The notes beneath the pieces were generated by a model. That model was not told the origin of the DNA, searched no databases, and saw only the letters and a program-made list of their open reading frames with translations. The translations under genes and the position numbers were made by a program. Below, piece by piece: positions 25,567 to 35,380 of a stretch of 64,000 nt of DNA. Source of the DNA: Clostridium sp. D53t1_180928_C8 (GTDB taxonomy: Bacteria > Bacillota > Clostridia > Clostridiales > Clostridiaceae); assembly GCF_015667795.1 (NCBI RefSeq), contig NZ_JADPEL010000003.1, positions 162,809-226,808 on the forward strand. The letters are read 5' to 3'. The stretch's first letter is position 1. Every line of letters starts with the position of its first letter.

Positions 25567-25604
25567 ATAAAAAAAAGCTTTGGAATAAATATTCCAAAGC
25601 TTTT
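25567..25604 (-). terminator. Terminator after rpsI
   Basis: Perfect 14-bp stem pairing 25573-25586 with 25591-25604, 4-nt loop, T-rich tail on the minus strand. Ends the rplM-rpsI transcript. Confidence 0.9.
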
Positions 25605-25631
25605 AATACGTCTTTGCTTGAAAAATGCAAA

Positions 25632-26024
25632 CTATCTCTTAGAGAATTGAGATGCTTTTCTTGCTTTCTTAAGACCGTATTTCTTTCTTTCTTTCATTCT
25701 TGAATCTCTAGTTACGAAACCAGCTTTCTTTAATTCTGACTTTAAGTTTTCGTCTGATTTAATTAAAGCTCTTGTTATTCCGTGTCTGATAGCTCCAGCT
25801 TGACCTGTGAATCCACCACCGTGAACGTTAACTAATACATCAAACTTATCCTTAGTTCCAGTTAAAACTAATGGTTGGTTAACTATCATTCTTAAAGTTT
25901 CTAAACCAAAGAAAGTTTCGATTTCTCTATTATTGATAACAACTTTACCATTTCCTGGTACAAGTCTAACTCTTGCAACTGATTTTTTTCTTCTTCCAGT
26001 ACCCATGTATTGAACTTTTGCCAT
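25632..26024 (-). CDS. rpsI: 30S ribosomal protein S9
   Basis: 130 residues, normal length. The long basic C-terminal tail ends [12 protein letters not shown]; the last Arg reaches the P-site tRNA in the ribosome. Family motifs are [14 protein letters not shown] near the start and [18 protein letters not shown] in the middle. It follows rplM by 26 nt with GGAGG before the ATG, the universal rplM-rpsI pairing, and is the last gene of the two-gene operon before a 14-bp terminator stem. Confidence 0.98.
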   Translation of the reverse strand: MAKVQYMGTGRRKKSVARVRLVPGNGKVVINNREIETFFGLETLRMIVNQPLVLTGTKDKFDVLVNVHGGGFTGQAGAIRHGITRALIKSDENLKSELKKAGFVTRDSRMKERKKYGLKKARKASQFSKR

Positions 26025-26050
26025 TTTTTATTCCTCCTCCCGAGCCTGTA

Positions 26051-26485
26051 TTAGTACTTTAATTCAAGTACTTCTGGTTGTTGAGCTGCATGTTCGTGCT
26101 CAGCACCTTGGTATACTTTTAACTTCTTAAGCATTTTTCTTCCTAATACTCCTGTTGGAAGCATTCTTCTAACAGCTTCTTCGAAAGCGAACTCAGGTTT
26201 CTTAGCTAATACTTCTCTATATGGAGTTTCTTTTAATCCACCTGGATATAAGCTGTGCTTTCTCATCATTTTTTGATCTAACTTCTTACCAGTTAAAACA
26301 ACCTTTTCAGCATTGATAACTATTACGAAATCTCCGCAGTCAACATTTGGTGTAAATGTTGGCTTATTCTTTCCTCTTAATATTGAAGCAACTTGGCTAG
26401 CAACTCTTCCTAGTGGCTTACCAGCAGCATCAACAACATACCATTTTCTTTCAACTTCTTGTGGTTTTGCAATGTATGATTTCAT
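26051..26485 (-). CDS. rplM: 50S ribosomal protein L13
   Basis: 144 residues. Early-assembly protein of the large subunit. Recognised by [20 protein letters not shown] at about 14-33, [16 protein letters not shown], and the C-terminal [21 protein letters not shown]. The ATG has GGGAGGG upstream. The 5' leader has two hairpins in the position of the known L13 leader, so L13 probably represses its own operon; the promoter at 26599-26627 is close to perfect. Confidence 0.98.
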   Translation of the reverse strand: MKSYIAKPQEVERKWYVVDAAGKPLGRVASQVASILRGKNKPTFTPNVDCGDFVIVINAEKVVLTGKKLDQKMMRKHSLYPGGLKETPYREVLAKKPEFAFEEAVRRMLPTGVLGRKMLKKLKVYQGAEHEHAAQQPEVLELKY

Positions 26486-26514
26486 GTTTTTCCCTCCCTG
26501 AACTTACATTTATC

Positions 26515-26566
26515 GTTATACTCTAATGTATAACATTTATGTCAAGACCTCGGGGCTCGTGGTCTT
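26515..26566 (-). promoter_or_regulatory. Probable L13 leader (autoregulatory RNA)
   Basis: Two hairpins between promoter and rplM: AAGACC/GGTCTT around an 11-nt GC-rich loop (26544-26566), then GTTATAC/GTATAAC (26515-26534). Position and layout match the Firmicute L13 leader, in which L13 binds its own mRNA. I have not matched base-level consensus. Confidence 0.6.
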
Positions 26567-26598
26567 TCGTACATAAATTATTCTAACAAACAAAATAA

Positions 26599-26627
26599 AT
26601 TATAATACACGCTTACGGGCGTGTCAA
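26599..26627 (-). promoter_or_regulatory. Sigma-A promoter of rplM-rpsI
   Basis: Minus strand TTGACA (26627-26622), 17-nt spacer, TATAAT (26604-26599): both hexamers perfect. The spacer holds an inverted repeat, ACACGC/GCGTGT (26607-26624), which touches the -35 element and may double as the truA terminator stem. Confidence 0.92.
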
Positions 26628-26647
26628 CAATTTTTCATAAAAAATTT

Positions 26648-27382
26648 TTAATAATATACTTCTTTTAATATTAATCCATTAGGTGGAACGCAATCTCCTG
26701 CTAATGTTCTATCCTTTTTGTTTATTATCTCTACTATTGAAGTGGCCGGAATCTTTCCTCTTCCAACATTTATTAAGGTCCCAACTATTATTCTAACCAT
26801 ATTATATAAAAAACCATCACCACTTACAGAAATTTTTATAATTTTTTCTGTTTTTTCTACTTTTACATCAAAAATAGTCCTTATAGTTCCTTTTACAGAA
26901 CTTCCTTGTGTTTTAAAAGCAGCAAAATCATGAGTCCCAATGAATTGCTTTGCAGCTTCCTTCATAGCTTTTATATCTAACTCATATTTATAATGATATA
27001 CTTGATTTCTAATTAATGCTGAAGGTACTTGATCATTTAATATGTAGTATTCATATGTTTTTCCTTTTGCACAATATCTTGCATGAAAATCAGCTTCTAC
27101 CTTTTCCGATTTAATCACAACTATATCATTAGGTAATTTAACATTTAGTGCCTCTCTGAACCTTTCTGGAGGCACCTTACTATTTGTTTTAAAATTGGCA
27201 ACAAAACCTTTTGCATGGACTCCTGCATCGGTTCTAGAGCTTCCTGTTACTTCGCAAGCTTCCTTTGTAACAATAAAGATAGCCTCTTCTAGCTGTCCTT
27301 GTATTGTTCTCATTTCCTTTTGTTTCTGCCAACCATAATATTCAGTTCCATCATATTCTAAAGTTAGTTTTATATTATTCAA
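26648..27382 (-). CDS. truA: tRNA pseudouridine synthase A
   Basis: 244 residues. Makes pseudouridine at positions 38-40 of tRNA anticodon stems. Catalytic Asp52 sits in GSSRTDAGVHAKG; YDGTEYYGWQKQ near the N-terminus and GDGFLYNMVRIIVGTLINVGRG near the C-terminus are the other TruA motifs. It lies 25 nt after ecfT and is the fourth gene of ecfA1-ecfA2-ecfT-truA, the usual order in Firmicutes. The ribosome site AAGGTGAT precedes the ATG. Confidence 0.97.
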   Translation of the reverse strand: MNNIKLTLEYDGTEYYGWQKQKEMRTIQGQLEEAIFIVTKEACEVTGSSRTDAGVHAKGFVANFKTNSKVPPERFREALNVKLPNDIVVIKSEKVEADFHARYCAKGKTYEYYILNDQVPSALIRNQVYHYKYELDIKAMKEAAKQFIGTHDFAAFKTQGSSVKGTIRTIFDVKVEKTEKIIKISVSGDGFLYNMVRIIVGTLINVGRGKIPATSIVEIINKKDRTLAGDCVPPNGLILKEVYY

Positions 27383-27407
27383 CTTATCACCTTTTTAATT
27401 CAAATTA

Positions 27408-28205
27408 TTATATTACAAATCTCACAATAAGTGTACTTGCAAATAATAGTGCAAAAACTCCAAATGCAACAAAATCCTTAGAAGTAAATTTTAAAACCTT
27501 CATTCTAGTTCTACCTGCTCCCCCTCTATAACATCTTGCTTCCATAGCCATAGCAAGCTCATCTGCCCTTCTAAATGAACTAATAAATAATGGTACTAAT
27601 AAAGGTATTAAGCTTTTTGCCTTCTTAACTAATCCTCCACTTTCAAAATCAGCACCTCTAGCTTTTTGTGCTTTCATTATCTTATCAGTCTCATCAATAA
27701 GTGTAGGTATAAATCTTAAAGCTATTGTCATCATCATAGCTAATTCGTGTGCTATTTCCTTACCAATAGGCTTTAATAGTCTTTCTATACCATCCGTCAG
27801 TTCAATAGGAGATGTAGTTAATGTTAAAACTGATGTCCCCATTATAAGAAGTATTAATCTTATTGCCATGAAAAATGCAGTTCTTATTCCAGATTCATAA
27901 ATTTTAATAAATCCAAGCTCAAAAATTAATCTTCCATCTCTAAGCATAAAAATATTTAATATAGCTGTTAATGCTATTAAAAGGAATACAGGCTTTAATC
28001 CTTTATAAAGATATCTTGGAGATATCTTAGCAACATAAACTACTAAAGCTAAAAATGCTACAACAAATATATATCCAATAAACTTATTGACAATAAACAA
28101 ACTTATTATAAATAAAAATGAAATCAATATTTTAGTTCTTGGATCTAGTTTATGTATAAAAGATTCACCTGGTATATATTGACCTATAGTTATATCTTTA
28201 ATCAT
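27408..28205 (-). CDS. ecfT: ECF transporter transmembrane subunit EcfT
   Basis: 265 residues with about five membrane helices. Couples the two ATPases to interchangeable vitamin-binding S components. Start GQYIPGESFIHKLDPRTKI is family-typical. The two coupling-helix ARG-type motifs are visible: QKARGADFESGG at about 190 and MEARCYRGGAGRTRM at about 230. No S component lies nearby, so this is a shared (group II) module serving S proteins encoded elsewhere. The ribosome site is weak (GAGAGAAG). Confidence 0.95.
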   Translation of the reverse strand: MIKDITIGQYIPGESFIHKLDPRTKILISFLFIISLFIVNKFIGYIFVVAFLALVVYVAKISPRYLYKGLKPVFLLIALTAILNIFMLRDGRLIFELGFIKIYESGIRTAFFMAIRLILLIMGTSVLTLTTSPIELTDGIERLLKPIGKEIAHELAMMMTIALRFIPTLIDETDKIMKAQKARGADFESGGLVKKAKSLIPLLVPLFISSFRRADELAMAMEARCYRGGAGRTRMKVLKFTSKDFVAFGVFALLFASTLIVRFVI

Positions 28206-28262
28206 TTTAAACTTCTCTCTTTCACATATTTTTAATTAAACAAAATTATATTTATATTTCTA

Positions 28263-29117
28263 CTATTTCTTTAATAAAACACTTAATATTTCTTTATATC
28301 CTTGTTCAACAGTAAATATTTCATCAGAAACATTAAATCCTTTTTCTTTTAAAGCTCTCATTAAATAAGTTACTTGTGGCACTGCTAAACCTATATTTTC
28401 TAATACTTCAACTTCTCTAAATACCTCTGAAGGTTTACCCATTAATGCTATTTTTCCTTTATTCATTACAACTATTCTTTCAGCAAGTTTCCCAACATCC
28501 TCCATACTATGACTTACTAAAACAATTGTCATTTTATACTCTTGATGAAGAATTCTTATTTGCTCTAGAATATCATCTCTCCCCTTAGGATCTAAACCTG
28601 CTGTAGGTTCATCTAATATTAATACCTTTGGCTCCATAGCAATAACACCCGCTATAGCAACTCTTCTCTTTTGTCCTCCACTTAAGTCAAATGGTGAAAT
28701 ATCTTTATAGGTTTCATAATCTAGACCAACCATCTCCATTGATTTTTTAACTCTCTTTGAAACTTCCTCTTGAGTTAAACTTAAGTTATTAGGTCCAAAT
28801 GCTATATCTTTTTCTATAGTTTCTTCAAATAACTGATATTCAGGATATTGAAAAACTAACCCTATTTTCTTTCTTATATCAGTAAGCTTTGTTTCTTTAT
28901 TAGTAATATCAATATCATCAACTAATATTTTACCTGTGCTTGGTTCTAATAAACCATTTAAATGTTGTATAAGAGTTGATTTTCCTGATCCAGTATGACC
29001 TATTAAAGCTAAAAACTCTCCATCTTCAATAACTAAGCTTACATCATCTAAAGCCTTTTTTTCAAATGGAGTTTTAGGCATATATACATGTGTTAAGTTT
29101 TCTATTTTAATTGACAT
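28263..29117 (-). CDS. ecfA2: ECF transporter ATPase EcfA2
   Basis: 284 residues, ABC ATPase. Walker [10 protein letters not shown] at about 39-47, Q-loop [21 protein letters not shown], signature DLSGGQKRR, Walker [13 protein letters not shown], switch His in VLVSHSMED. The extended Q-loop after FQYPE is typical of EcfA proteins. It overlaps ecfA1 by 16 bp and forms a heterodimer with it that powers vitamin or metal uptake through EcfT. Cytoplasmic face of the membrane. Confidence 0.95.
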   Translation of the reverse strand: MSIKIENLTHVYMPKTPFEKKALDDVSLVIEDGEFLALIGHTGSGKSTLIQHLNGLLEPSTGKILVDDIDITNKETKLTDIRKKIGLVFQYPEYQLFEETIEKDIAFGPNNLSLTQEEVSKRVKKSMEMVGLDYETYKDISPFDLSGGQKRRVAIAGVIAMEPKVLILDEPTAGLDPKGRDDILEQIRILHQEYKMTIVLVSHSMEDVGKLAERIVVMNKGKIALMGKPSEVFREVEVLENIGLAVPQVTYLMRALKEKGFNVSDEIFTVEQGYKEILSVLLKK

Positions 29118-29944
29118 AATGCACTCACCATCTCATTCACATTTAAAATTTTAGTATCTATATTTATTCCAGCCCTTCTAAGCTCATAACATATTTCTGT
29201 TACTTGTGGAACATCTAATCCAATTTTTTTCATAGTTTCAACATGTGAAAAAACATCACGTGGAATACCTTCAATTATAACTTTTCCTTTATCCATTACT
29301 ACAACCCTATCAGCTTCTGCTGCTTCATCCATATAATGAGTTATTAAAATTATAGTTATTCCATGTTTTTTATTTAATTCTTTAATATTATTAATTACTT
29401 CTTTTCTTCCTGATGGATCAAGCATTGCTGTTGGTTCATCAAAAATTATACATTTAGGTTGCATTGCTAGTATTCCAGCAATAGCAATTCTTTGTTTTTG
29501 TCCACCGGATAATAAATGAGGTGCATGCCTTTTATACTCACTCATACCAACCTTTTCTAATGCATCATCAACTCTTTGCCTAATCTCTTGTGGTGGAACA
29601 CCTAAATTTTCTGGACCAAATGCTACATCTTCTTCTACTATAGTAGCCACTAATTGATTATCTGGATTTTGAAATACCATTCCAGCAGTAGATCTTATAT
29701 CCCATATATTATTTTCATTACATGTATCTAATCCATTAACGATAACTGTACCTTCAGTAGGTGTTAATAATGCATTCATATGCTTTGCCACTGTTGATTT
29801 TCCAGATCCGTTATGACCTAATATTACTAAAAATTCACCATTGCTAACTTCTAAATTTAATCCATCTATAGCTATTTTTTCTATTCCTTCTTCACCTGTA
29901 GAATATTTAAATACTACATTTTTACATTCTATCATTTTCTCCAT
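29102..29944 (-). CDS. ecfA1: ECF transporter ATPase EcfA1
   Basis: 280 residues, ABC ATPase and first gene of its operon. Walker [10 protein letters not shown] at about 43-51, Q-loop [23 protein letters not shown], signature LLSGGQKQR, Walker [13 protein letters not shown] and ITHYMDEA. The start ATG is 7 nt after GGAGGG. EcfA1 and EcfA2 differ at the Q-loop (NPDNQ against YPEYQ), the usual way to tell them apart. A weak promoter candidate lies about 75-100 nt upstream, after the rplQ terminator. Confidence 0.95.
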   Translation of the reverse strand: MEKMIECKNVVFKYSTGEEGIEKIAIDGLNLEVSNGEFLVILGHNGSGKSTVAKHMNALLTPTEGTVIVNGLDTCNENNIWDIRSTAGMVFQNPDNQLVATIVEEDVAFGPENLGVPPQEIRQRVDDALEKVGMSEYKRHAPHLLSGGQKQRIAIAGILAMQPKCIIFDEPTAMLDPSGRKEVINNIKELNKKHGITIILITHYMDEAAEADRVVVMDKGKVIIEGIPRDVFSHVETMKKIGLDVPQVTEICYELRRAGINIDTKILNVNEMVSALCQLK

Positions 29945-30017
29945 TTATATCCCTCCTTTAGTAACATATTAAATATAACTAAGTTATATAAATTTTGATA
30001 TAAATTTCCATAACTTA

Positions 30018-30045
30018 ATTATATATAAGCATCAATTAATTACAA
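30018..30045 (-). promoter_or_regulatory. Candidate promoter of ecfA1-ecfA2-ecfT-truA
   Basis: Minus strand TTGTAA (30045-30040), 16-nt spacer, TATAAT (30023-30018), between the rplQ terminator and ecfA1. Confidence 0.5.
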
Positions 30046-30120
30046 GTATTTCATATAAGTTATTATTTATTATAATCTTCAACATAATATGCTAAAAATA
30101 AATAATATGTTTTTATATAC

Positions 30121-30151
30121 AAAAATGGGGATTAAGTTAAACTTAATCCCC
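30121..30151 (-). terminator. Terminator after rplQ (end of alpha operon)
   Basis: 10-bp stem GGGGATTAAG/CTTAATCCCC (30127-30136 with 30142-30151), 5-nt loop, then ATTTTTG on the minus strand. Confidence 0.88.
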
Positions 30152-30160
30152 CGAGTGAAA

Positions 30161-30502
30161 TTATACTAATTCAAGTATAACAACTTCAGCTCCGTCTCCT
30201 CTTCTAGGACCTTTTTTGATCATTCTAGTGTATCCGCCGTTTCTTTCAGCGTACTTTGGAGCGATTTCATCAAATAATGTCTTAACTACTTCTTCTTCTA
30301 AAACGTAAGCTAAAACTTGTCTTCTAGCATGAAGATCTCCTCTTTTTGCAAGAGTAATCATCTTTTCAGCTATAGATCTAGCTTCTTTAGCTCTAGTTTC
30401 AGTAGTTTCAATTCTACCATGCTTTAAGAAGCTAGTAACAAGACTTCTTAACATAGCTCTTCTTTGGTCTGTAGAAAGACCTAACTTACGATAACCTGCC
30501 AT
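30161..30502 (-). CDS. rplQ: 50S ribosomal protein L17
   Basis: 113 residues, the short bacterial form. Sits near the exit tunnel. Typical motifs are [19 protein letters not shown] at the start, [25 protein letters not shown] in the middle, and [26 protein letters not shown] at the end. It closes the alpha operon (rpsM-rpsK-rpsD-rpoA-rplQ), 12 nt after rpoA, and is followed by a strong terminator. Confidence 0.98.
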   Translation of the reverse strand: MAGYRKLGLSTDQRRAMLRSLVTSFLKHGRIETTETRAKEARSIAEKMITLAKRGDLHARRQVLAYVLEEEVVKTLFDEIAPKYAERNGGYTRMIKKGPRRGDGAEVVILELV

Positions 30503-30514
30503 GGATTTACCTCC

Positions 30515-31462
30515 CTACTCGTCGCTTAGTTTTAAGGCTAAACCTAATTCCTTAAGCTTTCTTTCAACTTCTTCTAAGGATTTCTTTCCTAGATTTCTTA
30601 CCTTCATCATGTCATCCATTGATTTACCAGCAAGTTCTTGAACTGTATTGATTCCAGCTCTCTTTAAACAGTTATAAGATCTAACTGAAAGGTCTAGTTC
30701 TTCAACAGTCATTTCTAGTACTTTTTCCTTTTTATCTTCTTCTTTTTCAATCATAATTTCAACATCATTAGTCGCAACGCCTAATGACATGAATAATTTG
30801 AAGTGCTCTATTAAAATCTTAGCAGATAAGCTTATTGCTTCATCTATTTTAATAGTTCCATTAGTCCAAATTTCAAGTGTTAATTTGTCATAATCAGTGA
30901 TTTGACCAACTCTTGTATTGTCAACAGTAAAGTTAACTCTCTTAACTGGAGTGTATATAGAATCAATAGCTATTGATGAAAGTGGTAATGAATCACTCTT
31001 ATTTTTATTTTGAGTAACATATCCTCTTCCCCTATTAACTGTTAATTCCATGTACAGTCTTCCATTTTCATCAAGAGTTGCTATGTGTAAATCTTTGTTT
31101 ACAACTTCAACATTTCCATCTGTTTTAATGTCTGCACCTGTAACAACTCCAGGTCCTTTAGCATCTATATATATAGTTTGTGGACCTTCGCCTTCCATTG
31201 TAAGTGCTAAACATTTAATGTTAAGAATTAATTCAGTAACATCTTCTTTAACACCTTGTACAGTTGAGAATTCATGAAGTACTCCATCAATCTTAATTGA
31301 TGTAGTAGCTACACCTGGAAGTGATGATAAAAGAATTCTTCTCATCGCATTTCCAAGTGTAATACCATATCCTCTTTCTAATGGCTCAACTACATATTTA
31401 CCATATGTACCATCTTCATTTGATTCTATACATTCAATTATTGGCTTTTCTATTTCTAACAT
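30515..31462 (-). CDS. rpoA: RNA polymerase alpha subunit
   Basis: 315 residues. The N-terminal domain (about 1-230) dimerises and nucleates polymerase assembly: [26 protein letters not shown] is its hallmark. After a charged linker (EKEEDKKEK) the C-terminal domain with [22 protein letters not shown] and the [11 protein letters not shown] helix-hairpin-helix binds UP elements and activators. Start is ATG 31462, 7 nt after AAGGAGGG; a TTG two codons upstream is too close. Placed between rpsD and rplQ as usual. Confidence 0.98.
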   Translation of the reverse strand: MLEIEKPIIECIESNEDGTYGKYVVEPLERGYGITLGNAMRRILLSSLPGVATTSIKIDGVLHEFSTVQGVKEDVTELILNIKCLALTMEGEGPQTIYIDAKGPGVVTGADIKTDGNVEVVNKDLHIATLDENGRLYMELTVNRGRGYVTQNKNKSDSLPLSSIAIDSIYTPVKRVNFTVDNTRVGQITDYDKLTLEIWTNGTIKIDEAISLSAKILIEHFKLFMSLGVATNDVEIMIEKEEDKKEKVLEMTVEELDLSVRSYNCLKRAGINTVQELAGKSMDDMMKVRNLGKKSLEEVERKLKELGLALKLSDE

Positions 31463-31564
31463 GTACAAACCCTCCTTGTATATAAAATGGCAACCTTATT
31501 ACGAGGGCAACTGATTCCATTTAATATTTTAATATAATAGCTTAATATTAAAAATATTAATTTA

Positions 31565-32185
31565 TTATTTGCTGTATAATTCGACAATTAGAGTTTCGTT
31601 AACTGGTACGTCAATGTCTTCTCTAGTTGGCGCAGCAACTACTTTACCTTCATAGTTTTCAACGTTAGCTTCTAACCATTTTGGTAATGTCTTTGGATTT
31701 TCTACGAAAGTCTTGAACTTTTCAGTTCCTCTGCTCTTTTCACAAACAGATATTACATCGTTAACTGATACTCTGTATGATGGAATATCAACTTTCTTAC
31801 CATTTACTAAGAAATGTCCATGAGTAACTAATTGTCTAGCTTCGTTTCTTGAAGCACCGTATCCTAATCTATACGCAACGTTATCTAATCTCATTTCTAG
31901 TAACATTAATAAGTTTTCACCAGTGATTCCCTTCATGTGGTCAGCCTTTTCATAGTAAGTTCTGAATTGACCTTCTAAAACACCGTATATTCTTCTAGCT
32001 TTTTGCTTTTCTCTTAATTGTACTCCGTAGTTAGATAACTTTTTCTTAGCTGCTCCATGTTGTCCTGGTGCATAGCTTCTTCTTACGAAAGCACATTTAT
32101 CTGTATAACATCTATCTCCCTTAAGGAATAGCTTTTGACCTTCTCTTCTACATAATCTACATGTAGCTCCAGTATATCTTGCCAT
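31565..32185 (-). CDS. rpsD: 30S ribosomal protein S4
   Basis: 206 residues. Primary 16S-binding assembly protein and known translational repressor of its operon in other bacteria. The N-terminal zinc-type cysteines CRLCRREG and CYTDKC (about 9-31) are kept, then SYAPGQHG and the S4 RNA-binding domain from about 95 ([22 protein letters not shown]). In this genome S4 lies inside the alpha operon, so the structured rpsM leader is a candidate S4 target. Confidence 0.98.
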   Translation of the reverse strand: MARYTGATCRLCRREGQKLFLKGDRCYTDKCAFVRRSYAPGQHGAAKKKLSNYGVQLREKQKARRIYGVLEGQFRTYYEKADHMKGITGENLLMLLEMRLDNVAYRLGYGASRNEARQLVTHGHFLVNGKKVDIPSYRVSVNDVISVCEKSRGTEKFKTFVENPKTLPKWLEANVENYEGKVVAAPTREDIDVPVNETLIVELYSK

Positions 32186-32216
32186 TCGTTACACCTCCTG
32201 TTGAATTTAAATATAA

Positions 32217-32612
32217 TTAGACTCTTCTTCTCTTCGGTGGTCTACATCCGTTGTGTGGAATTGGAGTAACGTCTTTAATTAGAGTTACTTCTAAACCTGC
32301 AGCTTGTAATGATCTTATAGCTGCTTCTCTACCAGCACCTGGTCCTTTAACGTATACTTCTATACTCTTTAAGCCGTGTTCCATAGCTGCTTTAGCTGCA
32401 GTTTCTGCTGCCATTTGAGATGCAAATGGTGTGCTCTTTCTTGAACCTCTGAAACCTAAAGCTCCAGCACTTGACCATGATAAAGCATTTCCAGCCGCAT
32501 CAGTTAAAGTAACTATTGAGTTATTGAAAGTTGATTGGATGTGTGCAGCACCATGCTCAACATTCTTTCTTTCTTTTCTTCTTCTAGTAGTCTTTTTGAC
32601 TTTTTGAGCCAT
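32217..32612 (-). CDS. rpsK: 30S ribosomal protein S11
   Basis: 131 residues. Platform protein next to the mRNA exit. Basic N-terminus ([12 protein letters not shown]), then [38 protein letters not shown] and a C-terminal [15 protein letters not shown] that is nearly invariant in bacteria. It lies 15 nt after rpsM with GGAGG before its ATG, second in the alpha operon. Confidence 0.98.
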   Translation of the reverse strand: MAQKVKKTTRRRKERKNVEHGAAHIQSTFNNSIVTLTDAAGNALSWSSAGALGFRGSRKSTPFASQMAAETAAKAAMEHGLKSIEVYVKGPGAGREAAIRSLQAAGLEVTLIKDVTPIPHNGCRPPKRRRV

Positions 32613-32627
32613 CGAAATCCCTCCTCA

Positions 32628-32996
32628 CTACTTCTTCTTATTTGCGATAGTCTTCTTAGGACCTTTTCTAGTTCTAGCGTTAGTCTTAGTTTTTTGTCCT
32701 CTAACTGGAAGACCTTTTCTATGTCTTATTCCTCTGTAACAACCTATTTCAACTAATCTCTTAATGTTTAAAGCAACATCTCTTCTTAAGTCACCTTCAA
32801 CCATTAAGTTCTTGTTTACATAGTTTCTGATTTCATTTACTTCATCCTCAGTAAGATCTTTAATTCTAGTATCTGGGTTAATTCCAGTAGTAGCTAATAT
32901 CTTTTGAGAAGTAGATAAACCAACTCCGTATATATATGTTAGACCTATTTCAACTCTTTTTTCCTTTGGTAGGTCAACTCCTGCTATTCTTGCCAT
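32628..32996 (-). CDS. rpsM: 30S ribosomal protein S13
   Basis: 122 residues. Head protein contacting the large subunit and P-site t[27 protein letters not shown] opens it; [31 protein letters not shown] near the C-terminus is diagnostic. It is the first gene of the alpha operon. Upstream are a structured leader and a separate promoter, so the operon is not solely dependent on spc-operon transcription. Confidence 0.98.
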   Translation of the reverse strand: MARIAGVDLPKEKRVEIGLTYIYGVGLSTSQKILATTGINPDTRIKDLTEDEVNEIRNYVNKNLMVEGDLRRDVALNIKRLVEIGCYRGIRHRKGLPVRGQKTKTNARTRKGPKKTIANKKK

Positions 32997-33066
32997 TGAA
33001 CTTACACCTCCTGTTTATTGAAATGCAATTTTTTATTTTTGCTTTTGGTAAATTTATATTAAAATC

Positions 33067-33108
33067 TTAGGTCGATAGGTAAAAAAACCTATCGTCAGCC
33101 GTACCTAA
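33067..33108 (-). promoter_or_regulatory. Structured leader of the alpha operon
   Basis: A perfect 8-bp hairpin CGATAGGT/ACCTATCG sits on an outer 6-bp stem TTAGGT/ACCTAA, with an 8-nt one-sided bulge between them (33095-33102). This lies 71-112 nt before rpsM. S4 represses the alpha operon through the mRNA leader in E. coli; the role here is inferred. With only a weak T run next to it, it does not look like a simple terminator. Confidence 0.65.
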
Positions 33109-33138
33109 AATTAATAAGCTGATTTAAACGCCTATATA

Positions 33139-33167
33139 ATAATATTGAACTTTCAAAAAAAAGTCAA
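33139..33167 (-). promoter_or_regulatory. Promoter of the alpha operon (rpsM-rplQ)
   Basis: Minus strand TTGACT (33167-33162), 17-nt spacer containing a T run, TATTAT (33144-33139). It starts a transcript about 135 nt upstream of rpsM. Confidence 0.75.
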
Positions 33168-33210
33168 CATATTAATATTTGTAAATTATTCTGCCTAATA
33201 TTAAATTATA

Positions 33211-33345
<135 letters not shown>

Positions 33346-33366
33346 TTATGGTAAACTTCTTTTACC

Positions 33367-33585
33367 TTATTTTGCTCTCCAAGTAATTCTTCCTCTTGTT
33401 AGGTCATATGGAGAAAGTTCTATAGTAACCTTATCTCCAGGTAGAATTCTTATGAAGTTCATTCTTAATTTTCCTGATATGTGAGCTAAAATTTTATGAC
33501 CACTTTCTAACTCAACTTGAAACATTGCATTTGGTAAAGCCTCTAAGACTACACCTTGCATTTCTATTACATCATCTTTTGACAT
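33367..33585 (-). CDS. infA: Translation initiation factor IF-1
   Basis: 72 residues, a single OB-fold (S1-like) domain: [44 protein letters not shown] without its last turn shown, ending [11 protein letters not shown]. Binds the A site of the 30S subunit with IF-2 and IF-3 during initiation. The start at 33585 is chosen because AAGGAGGG lies 11 nt upstream; a longer frame from a TTG would read through that site. It lies 7 nt after the KOW gene. Confidence 0.97.
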   Translation of the reverse strand: MSKDDVIEMQGVVLEALPNAMFQVELESGHKILAHISGKLRMNFIRILPGDKVTIELSPYDLTRGRITWRAK

Positions 33586-33592
33586 AAGGTAA

Positions 33593-33874
33593 TCAACCCT
33601 CCTTAACAATGCCTTTTAGTTTTAGAAATCTTTTAATTTTTAAATCAGTACCTTTATCCTTTAATATAAGTGATGCTTTAATCTCATCATCTACATTTTC
33701 TAAAACAATAAAATGTTTTATGTTTTTCTTCTTAGGCATCTGAATTGTCTTATTACTTCCATTAATTAGAAGGCAATAATCATCATTCACTTTATCAACA
33801 ATAACGTAATAATGATCCTTATCTCTTCCGCATTTTGAAAGAACAATTTTCCCAATTAAGTCATTGTCTTGCAA
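33593..33874 (-). CDS. KOW-domain (L14e-like) RNA-binding protein
   Basis: 93 residues. The N-terminal half resembles a KOW/L14e fold: [34 protein letters not shown]. The C-terminal half is basic and helical ([17 protein letters not shown]). Such proteins commonly sit between map and infA in Firmicutes; a ribosome-linked RNA-binding role is presumed, not shown. The start is TTG at 33874, 9 nt after GAGGTG. It is embedded in the spc operon, so it is probably made with ribosomal proteins. Confidence 0.82.
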   Translation of the reverse strand: MQDNDLIGKIVLSKCGRDKDHYYVIVDKVNDDYCLLINGSNKTIQMPKKKNIKHFIVLENVDDEIKASLILKDKGTDLKIKRFLKLKGIVKEG

Positions 33875-33957
33875 ATTTCTTTCACCTCGATGATTACCTT
33901 AGTCATAAATCTACAAGCCACCTTTTGGTATCATGCGAATTTATAACTAAGCAACAC

Positions 33958-34707
33958 TTATTTAATCAGTGTTAATATCTCTGGTCCATCTGGTAAAATT
34001 ACAACAGTGTTTTCATAGTGAGCCGAAAGGCTCTTATCTGCTGAGACTACTGTCCAATCATCACCTAAAGTAGCTACTCTATATGTTCCCATATTAACCA
34101 TAGGTTCTATAGCTAAAGTCATACCAGCAACTAATTTTGGACCTCGGCCTGGTCTTCCGAAGTTAGGAACTTCCGGATCCTCATGGACACTTTTTCCTAT
34201 CCCGTGACCTACGAAATCTCTTACAACTGAGAAACCTGAAGCCTCAACATAGCGTTGTATTTCATGTGAAATATCAGTTAGTTTATTTCCTACTTTAGCA
34301 AACTCCAAACCTTTAAAGAAAGATTCTTCAGTAACTTTTATAAGTTTGTTTGCTTCTTCTGAAATATTACCTACAGCAAATGTTCTTGCTGCATCACCGT
34401 GAAACCCATTAATATGTGCACCACAGTCTACACTAATAATATCTCCCTCTTTTAATACATACCCTCCTGGTATTCCATGAACTACTTGCTCATTAACAGA
34501 TATACATAGTGAAGCAGGAAATCCATAGAGCCCTTTAAATGAAGGTATCGCCCCATGCTTAGTTATAAATTCTTCTGCTATCCTATCTAATTCAGCAGTA
34601 GTTATTCCTGGTTTAACTTTTTTTTCAACAAGTAGTAGAGTTTCTGCTACTATTCTTCCTGCAATTCTCATTAGGTCGATTTCTTTATCATTTTTGATAA
34701 TAATCAT
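33958..34707 (-). CDS. map: Methionine aminopeptidase, type I
   Basis: 249 residues. Removes the initiator Met from nascent proteins. Pita-bread-fold metal ligands are visible: Asp in VDCGAHINGFHGDAAR (two Asp), His in GHGIGKSVHEDPEVPNFG, Glu in LAIEPMV, and Glu near the end in HYENTVVIL; substrate His lies in VVHGIPGG. The N-terminal zinc extension of some type I enzymes is absent. Its ATG overlaps the adk stop by one base, so the two are coupled within the spc operon. Confidence 0.97.
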   Translation of the reverse strand: MIIIKNDKEIDLMRIAGRIVAETLLLVEKKVKPGITTAELDRIAEEFITKHGAIPSFKGLYGFPASLCISVNEQVVHGIPGGYVLKEGDIISVDCGAHINGFHGDAARTFAVGNISEEANKLIKVTEESFFKGLEFAKVGNKLTDISHEIQRYVEASGFSVVRDFVGHGIGKSVHEDPEVPNFGRPGRGPKLVAGMTLAIEPMVNMGTYRVATLGDDWTVVSADKSLSAHYENTVVILPDGPEILTLIK

Positions 34708-35357
34708 TAGTTTGCACTCCCTAAAATATTACAGATACCTTCGAATACTTCATTAATAGCTTTTGTTCCATCTACTGTGGAAAGTAAGTTTTTCTCTTTA
34801 TAAAAATCAATCAGTGGTTGTGTTTGTCTTTCATAGACATCTAGTCTCTCTTTTACTGTTTCTTCAACATCATCTTTTCTTTGGATAATGTTATCACCAC
34901 AAACATCGCAAACTCCATCAACAGTTGGTGGATTAAATTTGATATGATAACTAGCTCCACATGATAAACAAACTCTTCTTCCTGTCATTCTTTCAAGTAT
35001 GAAACTGCTAGGTACTTCGATACATAAAGCTGTATCTAAGTTTTCACTTCTTGATTCTAGAAACTCTTGTAGAGCTTCTGCTTGAGTAACAGTTCTTGGG
35101 AATCCATCTAATAGATAACCATTTTTACAGTCTTCCCATGTTAGTCTATCTTTAACCATATTTATAGTTACTTCATCTGGTACTAATTGACCATTATCAA
35201 TATATTGCTTAGCTTCTATTCCTAAAGGGGTTTCTTCTGAAATATTCTTTCTAAAGATATCCCCAGTAGAAATATGTGGTATAGAGTATCTATTACTAAT
35301 TGATTTTGCCTGTGTTCCTTTTCCAGCCCCAGGAGGACCTAATAATACTATCTTCAC
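34707..35357 (-). CDS. adk: Adenylate kinase
   Basis: 216 residues. Interconverts ATP + AMP and 2 ADP. P-loop [13 protein letters not shown] at about 4-16, NMP-binding HISTGDIFR, and a zinc-type LID with four cysteines (CLSCGASYH ... GVCDVCG at about 130-156), common in Gram-positives. I start at GTG 35357, 9 nt after GGAG, giving the family-typical start [10 protein letters not shown]; an in-frame ATG five codons upstream has no clear ribosome site. It follows secY by 23 nt in the spc operon. Confidence 0.95.
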   Translation of the reverse strand: MKIVLLGPPGAGKGTQAKSISNRYSIPHISTGDIFRKNISEETPLGIEAKQYIDNGQLVPDEVTINMVKDRLTWEDCKNGYLLDGFPRTVTQAEALQEFLESRSENLDTALCIEVPSSFILERMTGRRVCLSCGASYHIKFNPPTVDGVCDVCGDNIIQRKDDVEETVKERLDVYERQTQPLIDFYKEKNLLSTVDGTKAINEVFEGICNILGSAN

Positions 35358-35380
35358 GGGCATCATCTCCATTATAAAAT

